Notes under the pieces: model-generated
The model's database searches: none
What the model was told of the DNA's origin: nothing
Seen by the model: only the letters and a program-made list of their open reading frames with translations
Source of the DNA: Lentisphaeria bacterium
Lineage (GTDB): Bacteria > Verrucomicrobiota > Lentisphaeria > Oligosphaerales > Oligosphaeraceae
NCBI GenBank assembly: GCA_016302725.1
Contig: JAEDNB010000103.1
Span: 1 to 7,576 of the forward strand
DNA: 7,576 nucleotides
Direction of reading: 5' to 3'
Translations under genes and position numbers: made by a program
In this document: piece by piece, positions 6,128 to 7,576 of the stretch
Layout of the letters: each line of letters starts with the position of its first letter
Position numbering within the stretch: the stretch's first letter is position 1

Positions 6128-6941
6128 CCCCCGCCTATGGCCAGCATTCCCAAGAACACTCCAAAAGCCACCCCCGCCCCCCGCCTGACCCTGCCCCTGC
6201 GCCTCTGCCTGGGCGGCCTCCTCCTCCTTGCCGTCCTGGCCGGGCTTTTCCTGGCCTGCCGCCTCTGCGTGAGGAAACTCTACCTGGAAAATCCCGCCTT
6301 CCTCCTCACCAGGCTGGAATTCCCGGAGGCCAGCGAAGAACTCCAGGAGGAATTGCGGAGGGCGGCGGAGGCCTGCAACATCCGCCTGGAGGAGTCCTAC
6401 CTCCCCACCCTCCCCCTGGGGGAACTCCAGGACTTCCTCAAGGACAACCCCCAGGTGGCCGAGACCCGCATCCGGCGCATCTACCCCAACACCCTGCGCA
6501 TCCAGGCCATCCCCAGGGTGCCCGTGGCCATCCTGCGTTTCCATCCCGCCACAGGGCTCCCGGACCTGCTGGTGGACCGGGAAGGCATGGTGCTCCCCCG
6601 GAAGGTGGTGGCCGCCCCCCCCAAGGCCCTCCCCACCATCCGCGGCCTGAAAAATCCCCAGGATTTCCAGGTGGGGCGCCTCTGCCAGGACAAGGGGGTG
6701 CGCGCCTTTCTCGTCTTCCTGAAGGAATCCCTCATCCGCCCGGAGGGGAGCATGTACGAAATCCAGAACGTGACCCTGGACGTCCCCAACAACCGCATGA
6801 CCCTCAACCTGGAGGCCACGGGCATCTTCCGGAAGGGGGCGCGGCTGGTGATGCCCCTGGACAACGTGCCCCAGGAGATGGACCGGGTGAAAATCGTGGT
6901 GGATGTGCGCACCAGCGCCCACGAGACCATCAGCTACCTCA

Positions 6942-7576
<635 letters not shown>

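Overview
The window is a very GC-rich bacterial segment whose recognisable genes all lie on the + strand, mostly a few bases apart or overlapping. The organism is a bacterium with a division-type inner-membrane protein (FtsQ-like) and a periplasmic-type lytic transglycosylase, so probably Gram-negative. The sequence alone does not fix the phylum. A PVC-type lineage (for example Lentisphaerota or Verrucomicrobiota) is a weak guess, based on general protein flavour and on many start codons preceded by C-rich rather than Shine-Dalgarno sequence.

Layout, left to right. (1) The C-terminal half of a LOG-family phosphoribohydrolase, cut by the window edge, overlaps prmC, which encodes the release-factor glutamine methyltransferase. 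(2) A 163-bp intergenic region follows, holding a strong GC inverted repeat and one of the few AT-rich spots in the window; a new transcription unit may start here. (3) A conserved-looking protein of unknown function (232 aa) overlaps dut (dUTPase) by 8 bases. Then come a small secreted or anchored lytic transglycosylase, a 285-aa protein resembling a degenerate SirB1/transglutaminase-like protein, a 232-aa multi-pass membrane protein with a CobS-like layout but no CobS catalytic motif, and rimO (methylthiotransferase for ribosomal protein S12). Gaps in this run are 5 to 35 bases. (4) After rimO a 54-bp spacer contains a hairpin followed by four T's, a weak terminator candidate. (5) An FtsQ/DivIB-like POTRA protein is followed, with a 35-base out-of-frame overlap, by queH (epoxyqueuosine reductase), whose extreme 3' end is lost in a run of 54 G's that is most likely a sequencing or assembly artefact.

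Functionally this is a housekeeping neighbourhood. It combines translation quality and modification (prmC, rimO, queH), nucleotide hygiene (dut, LOG), and cell wall and division (lytic transglycosylase, ftsQ-like). I see no mobile element, CRISPR array, rRNA, tRNA, phage gene or defence system. The least explained parts are the unknown gene coupled to dut, the CobS-like membrane protein with its active-site motif replaced, and the SirB1-like protein lacking the expected His motif. These look like lineage-specific or derived proteins, not an evident new system.
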